This document shows, one piece after another, positions 52,177 through 61,328 of a DNA stretch of 64,000 bases. Source of the stretch: Comamonadaceae bacterium. Its GTDB lineage: Bacteria > Pseudomonadota > Gammaproteobacteria > Burkholderiales > Burkholderiaceae_C. Within the stretch, counting starts at the first letter, position 1. Every line of letters starts with the position of its first letter. Made by a program: the position numbers and the translations under genes. The notes beneath the pieces were generated by a model. That model was not told the DNA's origin. It saw only the letters and a program-made list of their open reading frames with translations, and did not search any database. The stretch lies in assembly GCA_947450695.1 (NCBI GenBank), contig CANFWV010000002.1, positions 62,001-126,000 of the forward strand, written 5' to 3'.

Positions 52177-53669
52177 GCGGCAACGGGGCTCGGGGTCGGC
52201 CGGTGTGCGAGCGGGAGCGTGACGCTGAATGACGCGCCGACAGTTCGGAGCGCACCAGGTGCATCGGCGGCTATTTCCCCGCCCATGCGTTCGATTAACA
52301 AGCGACTGATGTACAGACCCAGTCCGGTGTTGGCTTGCCCGCCGCGGTTGTCACCCTCCGCTTTCGAGAACTGCTTGAACAGTTGACTGTGAAAGCCCGC
52401 AGCAATGCCCGGACCTCGGTCAATCACGCTGACGCGAAGTGCCGACGGGGTCACTTCCAGCGTCAGCCGCACCACTTCGTCAGCCGGTGAGTGTTTGATC
52501 GCGTTCGACAGCAAGTTCGCCAGGACTTGTAAAAACCGATCGGTATCCAGCTGGAGTTCGGTGTCCCCATAGTCGTCGATGCCTTCGGCTTCTAACTGCA
52601 CGCTGAGACTGCTGGCATAGGCCTGGCTGGCCAGCATCGCTTCTTGCAGCAGCGGCCCGACCGGCTGCATGCGCTGGTGCAAAACAAACTGGTCGCTCTG
52701 AATTTTGGTCAGGTCAAGGATGTCGTCGATCAAGCGCGACAAGCGCTTGCCGTTGCGCTGCGCCACCGTGGCGAGTTGCATGGCTGCGGCAGGCAAACTG
52801 CCCGCCGCACCACCAGCCAATAGACCCAATGCACCTAGCACCGAGGTCAGGGGCGTGCGCAGTTCGTGGCTGACGGTGGCGAGGAATTCGTTTTGCATCA
52901 GTTCAATGGCGTTGCGTTCGGTTTTGTCGCGCAACACCAGCGTGTAGAGAACACGGCCGTTTTCGCGCCATTCTTTGTAGTTGACATCGACCGCCATCAC
53001 GCTGCCGTCTGCGCGCCGCACCCTGCATTCACGCTGGCTCAAGAGGTCTGTTAGCGACAAGCCCAGCAGGCTCAGGCAATCGACGCCACTCATCGGCAGG
53101 ACATGCTCAAGATGGGTACGCGTGTCAAACAGCGCGTGCGCAGTGCTGTTCATGTCTTTGATGTGACCTTTCGCGTCCAGCGTGATCACCGCGTCACCGA
53201 TGTTGTCAACGATGTCGAGGTGACGCTGAGCTAAGCGAGCAAAGCCGGAGTGCAGCCGCTGACAACCTGCGAGGTGTCTCAACTTGGCGCCAAGCAAGGT
53301 GGCATTGAGCGGTCGGTGCACGCAAGCGTCAGCACCACTTTCAAGCGCTTGGATGACGTGCTCATCGCCCTGTACCGGCAAGACCATGAGCACCTTCATG
53401 AAGTGATCTGCGTGCAGCAAGCGGAGGCGGCGCGTGAGCTCAAAACCGTCAAAGTCTGGCCTCTGCATGTCCATCAGCACGACGTCGGGTTCTTGGTCTT
53501 GCACTTTTGCAAGCGCCTCGCTACCGCTCCGGGCTGTGCTCGCCTTGTGCCCGTACGCCACCACCAGGGCGTGCAGCGCGAGAAGCGATTCGGCGTTGTC
53601 GGCCACCACCAGGATGTCTAGGGTGAACGGAATAGTCTGGTTCATGGCAAATATTACCCGAGTTTGCAA
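52173..53669 (-). CDS. receiver-PAS-histidine kinase (REC-PAS-HisKA-HATPase)
   Basis: N-terminal REC (DVVLMDMQRPDFDGFELTRRL), PAS (VDNIGDAVITLDAKGHIKDMNSTAHALF), H-box (FLATVSHELRTPLTSVLGALG), HATPase (VIDRGPGIAAGF, NTGLGLYISRLLIERMGG). Confidence 0.93.
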   Translation of the reverse strand: MQTRVIFAMNQTIPFTLDILVVADNAESLLALHALVVAYGHKASTARSGSEALAKVQDQEPDVVLMDMQRPDFDGFELTRRLRLLHADHFMKVLMVLPVQGDEHVIQALESGADACVHRPLNATLLGAKLRHLAGCQRLHSGFARLAQRHLDIVDNIGDAVITLDAKGHIKDMNSTAHALFDTRTHLEHVLPMSGVDCLSLLGLSLTDLLSQRECRVRRADGSVMAVDVNYKEWRENGRVLYTLVLRDKTERNAIELMQNEFLATVSHELRTPLTSVLGALGLLAGGAAGSLPAAAMQLATVAQRNGKRLSRLIDDILDLTKIQSDQFVLHQRMQPVGPLLQEAMLASQAYASSLSVQLEAEGIDDYGDTELQLDTDRFLQVLANLLSNAIKHSPADEVVRLTLEVTPSALRVSVIDRGPGIAAGFHSQLFKQFSKAEGDNRGGQANTGLGLYISRLLIERMGGEIAADAPGALRTVGASFSVTLPLAHRPTPSPVAA

Positions 53670-53860
53670 TGTCGTAACAACTTGAAACGTCGCCTAACCT
53701 GTAATAACAGCGTGAGTGACGTCAAGCACCCTGGTCGGGTTGCTCGAAGCGCAACTCATGGGCGGTATGCGAGGTGTGACCGAGGCGTCAGAAAAACTGA
53801 ACCGGCACTGACTCGATATATCAACGTCATTACTTGCTGATATTCATAGGAACTACTTTC

Positions 53861-54331
53861 ATGCTGTCTACGAAAAATATTGATTACAAAGTTAAGCGTC
53901 AAACATCACGGCATTGGCGCAATTTGTTGGCCGCAACAGCGCGGGAGATTTCAAGCCAAGAGTCGAAGGATGAACTGCGCTCGATGATGGTCCGCATTGG
54001 GTACAGATTTGCCAGTCAAACCAATATGCCTAACGGCGAAACATTGGATGACTATGAGAAATTCATGTGTTCTGTTTGGGCCGACATGGACTGGGGCTGG
54101 GTTGAGTTAAGAGACGGTGGCGATACCGTTCATATCACCCATCACAGTTCAACCAACGGACGATTGACAAATGGTGCATTCAGTGACTCCTCTGATGACT
54201 GGGTATCCAGTTTTTTAGAAGGTGTTTACCAACAGTGGATGAGTCGGATGGGTGCCGGCGATAAATTGCGCGTGACGCAAGCAAGTGAAGCTGATGAATT
54301 TGGAAGTATTGAATACTGTTTAGGTTTGTAA
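53861..54331 (+). CDS. bcsD: cellulose biosynthesis protein BcsD
   Basis: 156 aa: LSTKNIDYKVKRQTSRHWRNLLAATAREI...RSMMVRIGYRFA; first gene of a bcs operon. Confidence 0.8.
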   Translation: MLSTKNIDYKVKRQTSRHWRNLLAATAREISSQESKDELRSMMVRIGYRFASQTNMPNGETLDDYEKFMCSVWADMDWGWVELRDGGDTVHITHHSSTNGRLTNGAFSDSSDDWVSSFLEGVYQQWMSRMGAGDKLRVTQASEADEFGSIEYCLGL

Positions 54332-54367
54332 TTAATATATTCTCCGAATTGGAAACAAGGATAAATC

Positions 54368-54904
54368 ATGACTTACACGACAGATATAAGCAAACTCTAC
54401 AGCCTCATGGAAGCTAATCCTGAGAGTTACAAAGAGATTGTCAACAACGAACATCAGTTGAAGATGGCCAAAAGAAATTGGCCAGTTATTAAGGCGATGG
54501 CATCATCGCCTGGAGAGATACCGCCGGTCTTGGTTGGTGAAAAGTTTGACACGGACATTGATGGAAAGCGGGTTAAAGACCTAGTCAATGAGCAGGTCAT
54601 TAAAAAAACGATGCAAGCATCAACGCCTAAAAAAATGCGCGTTGTAGCGTCGTCCATGCCTGGTGTAGATGATGATTTTCAAGCATCCAGTCCTATAGTA
54701 GATTCTGATGTTACTGTCACTACCGTTAATAATTTGAATAGAGTTGAGATACCCAAGCAGCATGCTCGGGAAACATTCAAAATCCCAACGCAAGCCAAGC
54801 CGCCCAACGAAGGCCAAAAGCTAGCCAGTCTATTCAGCCGACTTGAAGGGGGTTATCGGTCCGATGGCCAACACGCTAATTTGTTGAAGTTGCGCCGAGT
54901 ATGA
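54368..54904 (+). CDS. bcsP: BcsP/BcsR-like cellulose biosynthesis accessory protein
   Basis: N-terminal HQLKMAKRNWPVIKAMAS resembles the BcsR KRWPLLxEFA motif; lies between bcsD and bcsQ; overlaps bcsQ by 4 nt. Confidence 0.65.
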   Translation: MTYTTDISKLYSLMEANPESYKEIVNNEHQLKMAKRNWPVIKAMASSPGEIPPVLVGEKFDTDIDGKRVKDLVNEQVIKKTMQASTPKKMRVVASSMPGVDDDFQASSPIVDSDVTVTTVNNLNRVEIPKQHARETFKIPTQAKPPNEGQKLASLFSRLEGGYRSDGQHANLLKLRRV

Positions 54905-55674
54905 AAATCATAGCTGTCGCATCAGGCAAAGGTGGCGTTGGGAAAACGACGCTTTGCGCCAATCTCAGCGTTGGCTTGAAAAGGCAAGGACATTCAGTTC
55001 TTTGTGTTGATATGGACCCTCAAAATGGGCTTGGACTGCATTTTGGTCTTCCAGTAAGTCATCTCAACGGTATTTCACGCGCAACCTTGTCAAGTGACGA
55101 TTGGCGGAGTGCGATGTGGTGGTCGGAGCAAGGAGACACGGTTTTACCGTACGGCTTGATCAACGATTGCGACAGAGTCATTTTTGAAAGCAAACTGGCA
55201 GATAACAACGACTACTTATTAGCGCAGCTTAAATTGTTGAAGTTACCAGAGGACACTTATGTCTTGCTGGATACGCCACCAGGTGCATCGGTTTATCAGC
55301 AGCAGGCATTTGCTGCATGTCATGTCGTTGTATTGACTTTGCTGCCCGACGCAGCTTCATTCGCAACGACAAATAAGTATATTAAAAAAATTGAAATGGA
55401 ATGCTATAGCAGACCAGATTTCATGGGTCATATGATCGTCACTAATCAGGTCGACCGCAGTCGAGGGCTGAACAGTGATATGACTGATCTCATACGTGAA
55501 TCTATAGATTCAAACTATTTTTCTATCATTCATCACGATCAATCAATACCTGAGGCGGTCGCTTGGGGGCAGGCCGTGATTGACTACGACAAAACCTGCC
55601 GCGCTACCCGTGACATCACTAACGTTGTCGAAAACTTGCAAGAATTAATGGCGGTCGCCACGGTAACCCATTGA
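54901..55674 (+). CDS. bcsQ: cellulose biosynthesis ParA/MinD-like ATPase BcsQ
   Basis: MKIIAVASGKGGVGKTTLCANLSVGLKRQGHSVLCVDMDPQNGLGLHFGL (deviant Walker A), YVLLDTPPG. Confidence 0.92.
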   Translation: MKIIAVASGKGGVGKTTLCANLSVGLKRQGHSVLCVDMDPQNGLGLHFGLPVSHLNGISRATLSSDDWRSAMWWSEQGDTVLPYGLINDCDRVIFESKLADNNDYLLAQLKLLKLPEDTYVLLDTPPGASVYQQQAFAACHVVVLTLLPDAASFATTNKYIKKIEMECYSRPDFMGHMIVTNQVDRSRGLNSDMTDLIRESIDSNYFSIIHHDQSIPEAVAWGQAVIDYDKTCRATRDITNVVENLQELMAVATVTH

Positions 55675-57785
55675 ATAATTTAGTCAAAATTCTAGGTTCA
55701 GTTGCAAGATTTCTATTGCTACTGATTTCAATTGCATGTTTTGTACTGGTTGTCACGATGCCCCTCGAATTGAATCAGCAGCTGATGTTCGGGTTGGCCG
55801 CATTCATTGCGGTGCTTGTCTTGCGACGGCTATCTTGGGGTCGGCTCGAGGTGATTGCCATGATCACTTTGTCGGTTACTGCATCTTTGCGCTATATGTA
55901 TTGGCGTCTGACTGAAACGGTTGGCTTTGACAACATGGTGGATGCTTTCTTTGGCTGGGGATTGGTGTTTGCGGAGTTGTATACCTTGTGTGTATTGCTG
56001 CTCGGTTATGTGCAAACTGCTTGGCCACTGGAGCGCAAGCTGGTTGATTTGCCCCCAGATTTAGAAAAATGGCCAATTGTCGATATATTTATACCGACCT
56101 ACAACGAGCCTCTCAGCATTGTGAAGCCGACCGTATTTGCTGCGCAGGGATTAGACTGGCCCGCCGATAAATTGAGAATTTATCTTTTGGATGATGGTCG
56201 CAGATCAGAATTCAAAGAGTTTTGTGAAGCTGCTGGTATTGAGTATTTGTCACGTGACAATAATATTCATTACAAGGCGGGCAATCTTAATTCTGCATTA
56301 ATGAAAACTTCCGGCGAGTATGTTTCAATTTTCGATTGTGACCACATACCGACGCGTTCATTTTTACAAGTCTCCATGGGCTGGTTTTTGCGTGACCCCA
56401 AGCTGGCGATGCTGCAAACGCCGCACTTTTTCTATTCGCCAGATCCGTTCGAACGCAACTTGGGAACATTCCGTGATGTGCCCAACGAAGGAGATTTGTT
56501 TTACGGTTTGGTGCAAGACGGTAATGACCTTTGGAATGCTTCGTTTTTCTGTGGGTCTTGCGCTGTACTGCGGCGCGAACCGTTGCTGGAGGTCGGCGGT
56601 ATTGCTGTTGAGACGGTCACAGAAGATGCCCACACCGCCCTCAAGTTGAGTCGCCACGGTTACAACACCGCTTATCTGGGTATTCCCATGTCGGCGGGTT
56701 TGGCGACTGAAAGTCTGTCGGGGCACATCAACCAGCGCATTCGCTGGGCACGCGGCATGGCTCAGATTTTCCGTGTGGACAACCCCATGTTGGGTCGTGG
56801 TTTGAGTCTTGGTCAACGTTTGTGTTACCTGAACGCCCTGTTGCATTTCTTTTATGGCTTGCCGCGCTTGGTCTTTTTGACGGCACCGATGGCGTTTTTG
56901 TTTTTTAACGCGGAGGTGTTTCATGCGACCGCGCTGATGGTGCTGGTCTATGCCTTGCCGCATATTTTGTTGTCGAACATTACCAATTCAAAGATACAAA
57001 AGAAGTTTCGTCATTCATTTTGGAATGAGGTCTACGAGACCGTTTTGGCTTGGTATCTCGTGGCACCTGTTGTGCGGGCACTCGTCACCCCCAAATCGGG
57101 TGTTTTCAATGTCACGGCCAAAGGTAGTTTTGTAGGCGATGACTTTTTTGATTGGAAAATCGCCAGACCCCATGTTGTTTTGATGCTGTTCAACGTGTTG
57201 GGTTTGGTGGCTGGCGTGCTCCTGTTGGTCAGGGGTGAGGTCAGTGCGACGACAACACTCATTAACCTGGCTTGGGTGGTTTACAACATCGTCATCATCG
57301 GTGCCAGCATTGGGGTCGCTTACGAAAAGAGTCATGAGTGGGCGACCCCCAATATCAAGGCTGTCATTCCCGCCTCGTTGGTCTTTGCCAATGGTAAGAC
57401 TTTGGCCTGTGAAACCCATTCTTTCTCAACCCAAAGCGTTGGCCTGACACTGCCGCACGCGCTGGACATGGCGATAGGAACCGACGTCACATTGGCGCTT
57501 TTTCGTGGCCAAACCGAGTTCGTATTTCCCGCCACGGTGGTGGCCTCAGGCCGCACCCTCCAGTTGGCGTTTGAGCAGCTCACATTGGTGCAGGAACGTC
57601 AGCTGACTCAAATGACTTTTTCACGCGCGGATAACTGGGCGACAACCTGGGGGCGCGGCCCGCAAGACCGGTTACTGCGTTCACTGAGAGGAATTTTTAC
57701 CCACGGATTACAGAATATCGTGCCTCTTTTCTTGAATGCGAGTCTGAGCAAAGTCGCCAGATTTCTCGGCCATAAAACGTCTTGA
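55671..57785 (+). CDS. bcsA: cellulose synthase catalytic subunit BcsA with degenerate PilZ region (TTG start overlapping the bcsQ stop)
   Basis: IFIPTYNEPLSIVKPT, LLDDGRR, DCDHIPT, VTEDAHT, QRIRWARG, FNVTAKG: GT2 cellulose synthase motifs. Confidence 0.95.
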   Translation: MNNLVKILGSVARFLLLLISIACFVLVVTMPLELNQQLMFGLAAFIAVLVLRRLSWGRLEVIAMITLSVTASLRYMYWRLTETVGFDNMVDAFFGWGLVFAELYTLCVLLLGYVQTAWPLERKLVDLPPDLEKWPIVDIFIPTYNEPLSIVKPTVFAAQGLDWPADKLRIYLLDDGRRSEFKEFCEAAGIEYLSRDNNIHYKAGNLNSALMKTSGEYVSIFDCDHIPTRSFLQVSMGWFLRDPKLAMLQTPHFFYSPDPFERNLGTFRDVPNEGDLFYGLVQDGNDLWNASFFCGSCAVLRREPLLEVGGIAVETVTEDAHTALKLSRHGYNTAYLGIPMSAGLATESLSGHINQRIRWARGMAQIFRVDNPMLGRGLSLGQRLCYLNALLHFFYGLPRLVFLTAPMAFLFFNAEVFHATALMVLVYALPHILLSNITNSKIQKKFRHSFWNEVYETVLAWYLVAPVVRALVTPKSGVFNVTAKGSFVGDDFFDWKIARPHVVLMLFNVLGLVAGVLLLVRGEVSATTTLINLAWVVYNIVIIGASIGVAYEKSHEWATPNIKAVIPASLVFANGKTLACETHSFSTQSVGLTLPHALDMAIGTDVTLALFRGQTEFVFPATVVASGRTLQLAFEQLTLVQERQLTQMTFSRADNWATTWGRGPQDRLLRSLRGIFTHGLQNIVPLFLNASLSKVARFLGHKTS

Positions 57786-57804
57786 ATATTTTTGGGAAAT
57801 GACT

Positions 57805-60105
57805 ATGTTTCTACTTTCCAAGACCGCCATGCCTCGCCTTGGCTCTCATGTCTGGACAAAAGTAATCGTCACGCTTTATCTGCTGGTGGTTCTGCCCCTG
57901 CCTTTACACGCTGAGAATTCACCACACAAGCCCGGAGTGAAGCCCGTGGTGGTGGCTCAGACCTCAGTCGCCTCTAACCATGCGTTGACGTTAAAGCAGT
58001 TGGGTGCCAGGCTTCCGATCACTTTGCGCGGTGCCGCCGGTCGCGACGGTGTGAGCTTTAACGTACGTGCTGACGAGGTGGTGACACAGGCTCGGTTAAA
58101 GCTCAATTTTTCGTATTCACCCGCACTGCTGTCGGATGTTTCGCACATCAACGTGTTGGTCAACGGTGAAGTTGCTGGCAGCCTTGAGATACCCAAAAAT
58201 ATGTCGCTCTCCGCGGTGATGCAGGTGGTTGATCTGCCACCCAGATTCCTCACGGAATACAACAAAATTGACTTCCAACTGGTTGGCCGTGAGTCAGTGA
58301 AATGTGAAGATCCTGCGCATTCGAGTCTGTGGGCCACTATCAGCAACATGAGCACGTTGGAAGTGACGTCTGAGCCCGTCACGTTGAACAGTGATTTGAG
58401 TACGCTCCCACTCCCATTCATGGACCGGCGCGATGCACGTCAACTGCAACTGCCGTTTGTCTTTGTCGGCACGGTCGACAACGAGATGCTGGAAGCTGCG
58501 GGTACTGTGTCATCTTGGTTCGGTGCATTTGCCGGTTATCGGGGTGCGAATTTTCCCGCGTCACTGAACACCATTCCCTCCAAAGGCCATGCCGTTGTCT
58601 TTGTCGCAGGCCAGTTGCCATGGCCCGGGATGGCCAGGCCTGCTGTGTCTGGGCCGATGCTTTCAATGGTGAGCAACCCCAACGATCCAGATGGCAAGTT
58701 GTTGCTCATCAGCGGGCAGGATAGCCACGAACTGCGAGTCGCCGTTGCGGCGTTAACCCTCGGAACGGGTGCGTTGGTGGGGCGCAGCATGTGGGTCAAA
58801 CCACAAGGCAAGGTGGCAGAGCGGCAGCCTTACGATGCGCCAAATTGGCTGGCGAGCCATCGGCCAGTCAAATTTTCTGACATGAGCAATCCCGCAGCCA
58901 TGACGGTGTCGGGTCACAACCCTGGCGCTATTCGTTTGAACATGCGTCTGCCGCCTGACTTGTTTCGTTGGAACGACCCCGGCATCCCGGTTTCTCTTAA
59001 ATACCGCTACACGCCGCAACCGTTCAATTCAGCCAATTCCTCGTTGCTGGTGAACTTCAATGAGCAACTGGTGAAAAGCGTGCCGTTGTTGCCAGTGGAC
59101 CGTTGGTCCAGCCTGCTGCCTGTGCTCCCCATGCTGACGGCGCTGTTGCCTGACAAAAGCCAGCCGTTGGAAACCCGGCTGAACGTGCCGATGTACACGC
59201 TTGCTCATCAGTCGCAGTTGCAGCTCAATTTCAAGTATGCCGACAGCAGCGAAGGTCAATGCGGCGACACCGTTGCAGACAACTTGCACGGTGCAATTGA
59301 GCCAGATTCTTGGATCGATATTTCTGCTTATTCGCATTACTTGGCGATGCCTAATTTGACGGTTTTCAACGACAGCGGATTTCCCTTCACGCGGTTGGCT
59401 GACCTGTCTGAAACCGCGGTGATCTTGCCGGATGCACCCAGTCTGCGAGAGTACACAACCTACCTCGATTTGATGGGCCGCCTAGGTCAGTCAACCGGCT
59501 ATCCGGGGATCGCCGTGAGCGTGGCCCGTGCGGGGCAGATTGACAAATTTTCGGACAAGGATTTGTTGCTAATTGCGACGGGTGACAACCAGCCCTTGCT
59601 AACAAGCTGGCGCCACTTCATGGCGGTTCAGCCCGATGACACCTCAAGCTTCAAGCTCTTTGGCTTTGATGTGAATCCTTTCAAATGGGCATTGACATCG
59701 GCGGTGGCGGCACCACAGCCGCCTACCGCAGGGCTGTTGGAGGGTTCGACGCCCCGCGCGGTATTGCTTGGTTTTGAGTCGCCGCTGGCCCGTGGTCGCA
59801 GCGCGGTTTTACTTTGGGGCGCTCAGCCGGATGATTTGAACCAAGCCTTGCTGGCCATGGCTGACGGGGATGGGCTAGCCCGTTATATCAAGGGCGCTGT
59901 GTCGGTGATTCAGGATAAATCCGTTGAATCGGCGGTCGGAAATTCGGTGTATTACGTCGGTCATTTGTCATGGCTCACGCAGCTCCGTTGGCGACTGTCT
60001 GAAAACTTAGCGCTGTTTTTGGCCGTCGGCTTGGTCAGTGCCATGCTGTTGGCAGCCATGCTTCGTGCCACCTTGAAGCGCATCGCCAAAAAGCGCCTCG
60101 TATGA
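57805..60105 (+). CDS. bcsB: cellulose synthase periplasmic subunit BcsB
   Basis: Signal peptide, TLKQLGARLPITLRGAAGRDGVSFNVRADEVVTQARLKLNFSYSPALLSDVSHINVLVNGEVAGSLEIPK; single C-terminal TM. Confidence 0.94.
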   Translation: MFLLSKTAMPRLGSHVWTKVIVTLYLLVVLPLPLHAENSPHKPGVKPVVVAQTSVASNHALTLKQLGARLPITLRGAAGRDGVSFNVRADEVVTQARLKLNFSYSPALLSDVSHINVLVNGEVAGSLEIPKNMSLSAVMQVVDLPPRFLTEYNKIDFQLVGRESVKCEDPAHSSLWATISNMSTLEVTSEPVTLNSDLSTLPLPFMDRRDARQLQLPFVFVGTVDNEMLEAAGTVSSWFGAFAGYRGANFPASLNTIPSKGHAVVFVAGQLPWPGMARPAVSGPMLSMVSNPNDPDGKLLLISGQDSHELRVAVAALTLGTGALVGRSMWVKPQGKVAERQPYDAPNWLASHRPVKFSDMSNPAAMTVSGHNPGAIRLNMRLPPDLFRWNDPGIPVSLKYRYTPQPFNSANSSLLVNFNEQLVKSVPLLPVDRWSSLLPVLPMLTALLPDKSQPLETRLNVPMYTLAHQSQLQLNFKYADSSEGQCGDTVADNLHGAIEPDSWIDISAYSHYLAMPNLTVFNDSGFPFTRLADLSETAVILPDAPSLREYTTYLDLMGRLGQSTGYPGIAVSVARAGQIDKFSDKDLLLIATGDNQPLLTSWRHFMAVQPDDTSSFKLFGFDVNPFKWALTSAVAAPQPPTAGLLEGSTPRAVLLGFESPLARGRSAVLLWGAQPDDLNQALLAMADGDGLARYIKGAVSVIQDKSVESAVGNSVYYVGHLSWLTQLRWRLSENLALFLAVGLVSAMLLAAMLRATLKRIAKKRLV

Positions 60106-61328
60106 AGATGTCTGAACGATGGCGCAAGGTCGTGTTGGTCTGGCAGAAGAGGGCGAGCCTGGGCCTAGGCGTGCTGGCTTTGTCACTGGCCAGCGCCAGC
60201 ACGCCGCCCGCCATTTGTACAACGCAAGACTGGCCCCAATGGCGAGACTTTAGGCAGCACTTCATCGCTGCCAATGGGCGCGTGCTGGCGGCCAGCAATA
60301 CGGCGCGCGACAGCTACTCAGAAGCGCAGTCTTACGCGATGTTTTTTGCGCTTGTCGCCAACGACCGTGAGGCCTTCGAGCGGATTTGGCGCTGGTCGCA
60401 GCAGAACTTGATGGTCAACGGGGCGGACGGCCTGCCGGCTTGGTCTTGGGGTCAGGCTGCGGACGGACATTGGCGCGTGTTAGACGCCAATTCAGCGGCA
60501 GACGCCGACATGTGGTTTGCCTACGCCTTGCTGGAAGCCGGGCGGCTTTGGCAGCGTGGCGATTACGAGCGTGATGGTCAGCGGATGTTGCAGGCCATCT
60601 CGCAGCGAGAGCTGGTTTTATTGCCCGCACTGGGTGCGATGGTGTTGCCTGGCCCTGTTGGTTTTGTGCAGACCGACGGCAGCTGGCGCTTGAACGCCAG
60701 CTACCTGCCATTGCCGTTATTGCGTCGTTTTGAGTTGGAGGCGCCAGCAGTCCCTTGGGCCGATGTTGCCGCCAACACAGTGAGGTTAGCCGCTGCGGCG
60801 AGTCAAGCAGGATTTGCTGCTGACTGGACTGGTTATCGCGCGGATCCCAAGCATCAGCCACAGTTTGCGGAAGACCCGGTGACGGGGCCCATCGGCAGCT
60901 ATGACGCGATACGCGTTTACCTTTGGTCCGGCATGACATCCGCCACCGACCCGCTGGCTGCACCGCTGAAGCAGGCCTTGATGGGCATGAACACCGCCTT
61001 GAAGTTGCAAGCTATTCCCCCCGAAGTTGTTGACCTGAACACGGGTCTTGGGCGTGGTGTTGGACCCTTCGGTTTTTCGGCGGCCTTGTTGCCGTATCTA
61101 TCGATGCTCGGTTCGGCGCAAGCCATGACGCAACAAGCCGCGCGCGCTCGCCAATCGTTGACGCAGTCGCTGGCACCAGAACAGCTTTTAAAAGGCCCGC
61201 CGCCTTATTACGACCACGTGCTGAGCCTGTTCGGGCTCGGCTGGACTGACAACCGCTTTCACTTTCTTCGCAATGGACAGGTGCAACTGAAATGGCAAAC
61301 AACATGTTCCCCCACAAACACCCACTAG
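60102..61328 (+). CDS. bcsZ: GH8 endo-1,4-beta-glucanase BcsZ
   Basis: DWPQWRDFRQHFIAANGRVLAASNTARDSYSEAQSYAMFFALVANDREAFERIWRWSQQNL, DADMWFAYALLEAGRLW. Confidence 0.93.
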   Translation: MKMSERWRKVVLVWQKRASLGLGVLALSLASASTPPAICTTQDWPQWRDFRQHFIAANGRVLAASNTARDSYSEAQSYAMFFALVANDREAFERIWRWSQQNLMVNGADGLPAWSWGQAADGHWRVLDANSAADADMWFAYALLEAGRLWQRGDYERDGQRMLQAISQRELVLLPALGAMVLPGPVGFVQTDGSWRLNASYLPLPLLRRFELEAPAVPWADVAANTVRLAAAASQAGFAADWTGYRADPKHQPQFAEDPVTGPIGSYDAIRVYLWSGMTSATDPLAAPLKQALMGMNTALKLQAIPPEVVDLNTGLGRGVGPFGFSAALLPYLSMLGSAQAMTQQAARARQSLTQSLAPEQLLKGPPPYYDHVLSLFGLGWTDNRFHFLRNGQVQLKWQTTCSPTNTH

